From contig JBKHJZ010000129.1 of assembly GCA_046537875.1 (NCBI GenBank), positions 1 to 9,416 on the forward strand: DNA of 9,416 nucleotides. The letters run 5' to 3'. The position numbers were made by a program, and so were the translations under genes. Numbering within the stretch: position 1 is the first letter of the stretch; each line of letters opens with the position of its first letter. This DNA is from JBKHJZ01 sp046537875. GTDB lineage: Bacteria > Actinomycetota > Acidimicrobiia > Acidimicrobiales > VFJN01. A model generated the notes under the pieces. It did no database searches. It had not been told where the DNA came from and was given only the letters and a program-made list of their open reading frames with translations. Positions 6,739-9,416 of the stretch are shown here, one piece after another.

Positions 6739-7994
6739 CCGTGCACCGCGTCGGTGTCGACGGGACGAGCACCGGCGCCCGGCCACTTCGGGTCCTCCTC
6801 GCCGGCCAGGCTGCGTCGTCGCTCGGCGACTGGATGGGCACCGTCGCCCTCATGGCGCTCGTGCTCGAGCTCACCGGGTCGGCCACGGCCGTGGGCGGCG
6901 TGCTCGTGCTGCGGCTGGCCCCCACCGTCCTCGCCGGGCCGCTGGCCGCGCGCCTCGTCCGCCGCTGGAGCCGTCGGCGGATCATGCTGGCGATGGACGC
7001 TGTCCGCGTCCCTGCGGCGCTGGTGCTGCCCTGGATCACCGAGCTGTGGTGGATCTACACCTGGGCGGTCGTCATCGAGGTCGCGGGGATGGTCTTCCTG
7101 CCCGCGCGCGATGCGTCGATCCCCGATCTGCTCGGGCCGGACGACGACCTCGCAGTGGCCAACGGCTTCGTCCTCGGGACCTCGTACGGGATGATCCCGG
7201 TGGGAGCCGGCCTCTTCGCGGCGGTCGCGGCGATCGCCGGCGGGGACGTCGGCGCCGGGGCCGCCCGCGTGGTGTTCGCCGTCGATGCGCTCACGTTCGT
7301 CGTGTCGTTCCTGGCGATCTCCCGCCTGCCCGAGCTGGGCACCGGGGTGTCGCCGTCGGCCCCGGCGACGAGCGGCACGTTCCGCGACGCCCTCCGCCTG
7401 CCGATCGTGCGCCACCTCGCGCTGGTGGCCGCAGCGGTCGCCGCCGGCCTCGGGGCGTTGTTCTCGGTGGGGATCGTGTGGGTCCGGGAGGTGCTCGCCG
7501 CCAACGACACGGAGTTCGGCCTCCTCGTCGCCTGCTTCGGCGCGGGTGCCGCCGTCGGTCTGGGGGTGCTGCGCGTGGTGAGCCGCCGCGGTCTGGCCTT
7601 CGTGCGCTCCCTGCTCGTGCTCCAGGGCTCGGTGGTGGCCGCGATGAGCCTCGCCCCGGTCGTCGGCCTGGCCTTCCTCGGTGCGGCCGGCTTCGGTGCG
7701 TTGACGGCGATGGTGCTCGCCACCTCCATGGAGGTGCTCCAGCACCGCACGGAGGCACGCGAGCGGCTCCTCGCGTTCACTGCGTTCCACGTCGTGATCC
7801 GCGGCGCGCTCTCGCTGGCGGCGATGGCGGCCGGCGTGGCCGTCGACCTGCTGGACGAGGTGGACTGGCCGCTGGTGGGCGACATCGCCGCATCACAGGT
7901 GGTGCTGCTCTCCAGCGGGCTGCTCGTGCTCGTGGTGGCTCTCAAGAACGGCCGGACCACGGGGGCGGCGAGCGGTCCGCTGCCGCTGGACTGA
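6735..7994 (+). CDS. Major facilitator superfamily transporter
   Basis: The protein has 419 residues and about 12 hydrophobic segments, roughly at 18-41, 49-70, 83-105, 108-124, 144-168, 177-195, 225-248, 260-280, 287-308, 310-333, 346-372 and 383-402. The loop after helix 2 (GPLAARLVRRWSRRR, 68-82) is a form of MFS motif A without its Asp. MDAVR (87-91) and FLPARDASIPDLLGPDDDLAVANG (halves at 121-132 and 133-144) are typical of the MFS_3 / DHA3-like group, which includes exporters of drugs and siderophores. The start is the GTG of a second GTGA overlap with the DegV stop, so translation is probably coupled. The open frame continues upstream with Arg-rich sequence that shadows the DegV gene. 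In Proteobacteria an MFS protein, LplT, moves lysophospholipids for an acyltransferase, which makes a lipid substrate an attractive guess here. Nothing in the sequence fixes the substrate. Confidence 0.88.
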   Translation: MTVHRVGVDGTSTGARPLRVLLAGQAASSLGDWMGTVALMALVLELTGSATAVGGVLVLRLAPTVLAGPLAARLVRRWSRRRIMLAMDAVRVPAALVLPWITELWWIYTWAVVIEVAGMVFLPARDASIPDLLGPDDDLAVANGFVLGTSYGMIPVGAGLFAAVAAIAGGDVGAGAARVVFAVDALTFVVSFLAISRLPELGTGVSPSAPATSGTFRDALRLPIVRHLALVAAAVAAGLGALFSVGIVWVREVLAANDTEFGLLVACFGAGAAVGLGVLRVVSRRGLAFVRSLLVLQGSVVAAMSLAPVVGLAFLGAAGFGALTAMVLATSMEVLQHRTEARERLLAFTAFHVVIRGALSLAAMAAGVAVDLLDEVDWPLVGDIAASQVVLLSSGLLVLVVALKNGRTTGAASGPLPLD

Positions 7995-8027
7995 GCCCGG
8001 CGAACCCGCGTGTGCCGTCAGGAACTG

Positions 8028-8047
8028 CGCGGATAGGAACGTCCGCG
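8028..8047. terminator. Possible hairpin terminator after the MFS gene
   Basis: CGCGGA (8028-8033) and TCCGCG (8042-8047) form a six-pair stem around an eight-base loop, 33 bases past the MFS stop. It lies between convergent genes. There is no T-run after it on either strand, so it would be an atypical terminator. Nothing else stands out in the remaining bases of this 161-base gap (to 8155). Confidence 0.3.
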
Positions 8048-8155
8048 TGGCTCGAGGTGGTCAGTGCTGCCGGGCGGCCTCGCTGTACAGCCGTGGCTCA
8101 CGCGGCAAATCCCGTACGGTTCAGCGTCGACGTCCATCCCTGCTCGCTCGGCCCC

Positions 8156-8470
8156 TTACGAGGCGAGCTTGTACTGCGCGTACTCCTCGACTCGGGCGAG
8201 GAAGTCGGGGCTGCGCAGGAACCGGAGGCTCAGCTCCTCGTGATCGACGCCCTGCTCGCGCCAGCGGAGGATGCGCCGCTCGAGCGGGCGGAGGGGATCG
8301 TGACGGCGGGGAGGCTGCGCTCGCCGCTCCAGGGACGCGAGACGCCGCACCTGCGCGGCCCACCCCTCGCTGCGCTTGAACCGCTCGCCGATCGCGGCGT
8401 CGTCGAGTCCGCGCTCGGCCCAGCGGAGAACGCGGCGCTCGACGGGCCGCAGTACCTCGGTGCTCGTCAT
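8156..8470 (-). CDS. Small protein of two tandem HTH-like repeats
   Basis: The protein has 104 residues and is rich in Arg and Glu. Residues 7-47 and 60-100 are an internal duplication: 19 of 41 positions are identical without a gap. Each copy begins LRP(V/L)ERR(V/I)LRW, then has ExG(L/V)D and a second helix ending RFxRS. The layout resembles the LuxR (GerE) or sigma-70 region 4 helix-turn-helix, where a LTxRExxVL helix is followed by AxGxSxxEIAxxL. Here the positions expected to form the recognition helix differ between copies (SEGWAAQV against SPDFLARV), so the copies may have distinct roles. A basic linker (48-59) joins them. The protein has no receiver, sensor or membrane part. The ATG at 8470 has GGGAGG about seven bases upstream. 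A DNA-binding role is inferred from fold resemblance only, and the family is not one I recognise. The gene is divergent from a methyltransferase gene. Confidence 0.83.
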   Translation of the reverse strand: MTSTEVLRPVERRVLRWAERGLDDAAIGERFKRSEGWAAQVRRLASLERRAQPPRRHDPLRPLERRILRWREQGVDHEELSLRFLRSPDFLARVEEYAQYKLAS

Positions 8471-8497
8471 GCCATCCTCCCTCGGTCGCCGGCCACC

Positions 8498-8503
8498 AAC
8501 CTA
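8498..8503 (-). promoter_or_regulatory. Candidate -10 element for the tandem-HTH gene
   Basis: On the minus strand TAGGTT fits TANNNT, 27 bases before the ATG at 8470 and ahead of the GGGAGG ribosome binding site. No -35 match is seen at the expected distance. Confidence 0.25.
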
Positions 8504-8557
8504 CCGCCGATCGCGCGGTCTCCGCCCGCGTCGGACGCCGCCGCGACAGCCCCCCGT

Positions 8558-8572
8558 GACCCCTGGGGGGTC
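8558..8572. repeat. Short inverted repeat in the divergent HTH/methyltransferase gap
   Basis: GACCCC (8558-8563) and GGGGTC (8567-8572) form six pairs around a TGG loop. A preceding C-run (8550-8555) could pair with the same G-run instead. It lies in the 159-base gap between two divergent genes, so it could be an operator or part of a leader, but C/G runs of this kind also arise by chance in such GC-rich DNA. Confidence 0.3.
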
Positions 8573-8629
8573 CCGCTCCCAGGTCGCCGGCGGCGCGATG
8601 ATCGGCGCGTGGCCGGCAGGGACGCCGAC

Positions 8630-9416
8630 ATGTACGCCTACCGCGACGCCGAGTCGGTGCTGCGCTCCCATCGCTGGCGCACGGCCGCGAACTCCGCGGG
8701 GTACCTCCTGCCCCACCTCACACCCGGGACGTCGCTCCTCGACGTCGGCTGCGGCCCCGGCACGCTCACCGTCGATCTGGCGGCCCACGTCGCCCCCGGC
8801 CGCGTCGTCGGTGTCGACGTCACCCCCCAGACCGTGGAGCAGGCCCGCGCCTACGCGGCCCAGGTGGGGGCCACCGAGGTGACCTTCGTGGCCGGCGACC
8901 TGCGCGAGCTCGCGCTGCCGCCCGCATCGTTCGACGTCGTCCACGCGCATCAGGTGCTCCAGCACCTGCCCGACCCGGTCGCCGCCCTCCGCTCGATGGC
9001 CACCTTCGTCCGGCCCGGCGGCCTGGTGGCCGCCCGCGACGTGATGTACTCATCGCTGGCCTGGGCGCCGCGTGACCCCCGGCTCGACCGGTGGCACGAG
9101 GTCTACCTGGCGGTGACCCGGCACAGCGGTGCCGAAGCCGACGCCGGGATCTTCCTCCCGCTGTGGGCGGCGGAGGCGGGCCTCGGCGACATCGTCTACT
9201 CGTCCTCGACGTGGACGTATGCGAGCCCGGGCGACCGTGCCTGGTGGGGCGAGCTGTGGGCCGAGCGGTTGCTGGCCTCCGAGCTGGCCGAGCAGGCGAT
9301 CACCTACGGTGTGGCGACCGCCGAGGAGCTCACAGAGATCGCCGCCGGCTGGCGCCAGTGGGCGGCGGCACCGGTGGGCGCCTTCGTCGTCACCCACGGC
9401 GAGGTCATCGCCCACG
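8630..9416 (+). CDS. Class I SAM-dependent methyltransferase (3' end beyond the window)
   Basis: The open frame gives 262 residues with no stop before the edge. Related proteins are usually about 265-275 residues, so only the last few should be missing. The Rossmann-fold motifs are clear: LLDVGCGPGTLT (37-48) binds S-adenosylmethionine, Asp63 in VVGVDVT is the acidic residue for the ribose, GDLREL (89-94) is the adenine loop, and FDVVHAHQVLQHLPDP (101-116) is followed by VRPGGLVAARD (127-137). The N-terminal ESVLRSHRWRTAANSAGYLL (8-27) is typical of UbiE-like small-molecule methyltransferases common in Actinobacteria. The acceptor is unknown. The ATG at 8630 has AGGG eight bases upstream. An in-frame GTG at 8609 would add seven residues and has a weaker ribosome binding site. 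The gene is divergent from the tandem-HTH protein gene, which could control it, but no direct evidence is visible. Confidence 0.92.
   Translation, partial: MYAYRDAESVLRSHRWRTAANSAGYLLPHLTPGTSLLDVGCGPGTLTVDLAAHVAPGRVVGVDVTPQTVEQARAYAAQVGATEVTFVAGDLRELALPPASFDVVHAHQVLQHLPDPVAALRSMATFVRPGGLVAARDVMYSSLAWAPRDPRLDRWHEVYLAVTRHSGAEADAGIFLPLWAAEAGLGDIVYSSSTWTYASPGDRAWWGELWAERLLASELAEQAITYGVATAEELTEIAAGWRQWAAAPVGAFVVTHGEVIAH

Noticed and set aside
6183..7790. Open frame of 535 codons on the minus strand
   Set aside because: It is antisense to the DegV and MFS genes, which carry clear family motifs. The product is His/Arg/Gly-rich with no domain.
7995..8155. Possible tRNA or small RNA in the gap after the MFS gene
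   Set aside because: No T-loop consensus, acceptor stem or anticodon arm can be drawn. Only a six-pair hairpin is visible.
8047..8379. Open frame of 110 codons on the plus strand in the convergent gap and beyond
   Set aside because: Most of it is antisense to the tandem-HTH gene, it has no ribosome binding site and its composition is Arg-rich.
1..9416. Mobile elements, CRISPR arrays, phage or toxin-antitoxin genes
   Set aside because: No transposase, integrase, regularly spaced repeats, terminal repeats or target duplications were seen, and base composition looks even across the window.

Overview
The window is very GC-rich DNA, with G or C at most third codon positions and several GTG starts. 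The genes match high-GC Actinobacteria. The gene set (acetoacetyl-CoA synthetase, a soluble P450 with an aldehyde dehydrogenase, DegV and a divergent PlsY relative) would fit an environmental lineage such as Acidimicrobiia, but the genus cannot be told from sequence alone. Nothing points to a phage, plasmid, insertion sequence or CRISPR array. It reads as ordinary chromosome with a few unusual details.

Layout from left to right. (1) 1-102, minus: first 34 codons of a probable secreted protein, cut by the window edge. (2) 186-1640, minus: an NAD(P)-type aldehyde dehydrogenase. It is divergent from (3) 1737-2948, plus: a cytochrome P450. The 96-bp gap between them holds overlapping inverted repeats between candidate promoter positions, so the pair may be co-regulated, perhaps as successive oxidation steps on one substrate. 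(4) 2949-3079: convergent gap with a 49-nt near-perfect palindrome and a second small one beside it. (5) 3080-5062, minus: acetoacetyl-CoA synthetase, possibly on a leaderless mRNA. (6) 5192-7994, plus: a three-gene unit joined by two GTGA stop/start overlaps. It encodes a PlsY-like membrane acyltransferase homologue with altered active-site motifs, a DegV/FakB-type fatty-acid-binding protein and an MFS transporter. (7) 8156-8470, minus: a 104-residue protein made of two copies of an about 41-residue helix-turn-helix-like unit. It is divergent from (8) 8630 to the right edge, plus: a class I SAM-dependent methyltransferase, nearly complete but without a stop codon in the window.

The theme linking several genes is acyl and ketone-body metabolism. 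Acetoacetate is activated to acetoacetyl-CoA, oxidised carbon chains can be handled by the P450 and ALDH, and fatty acids or acyl-phosphates may be handled by the DegV/PlsY-like pair. In Firmicutes, FakB (a DegV-family protein) presents fatty acid to FakA, and the acyl-phosphate formed is used by PlsY. The pairing here recalls that pathway, although no FakA kinase lies in the window.

The points most worth a second look are the PlsY-like/DegV/MFS unit, the loss of PlsY active-site residues, the tandem-HTH small protein and the 49-nt palindrome. No gap between genes exceeds about 165 bases.
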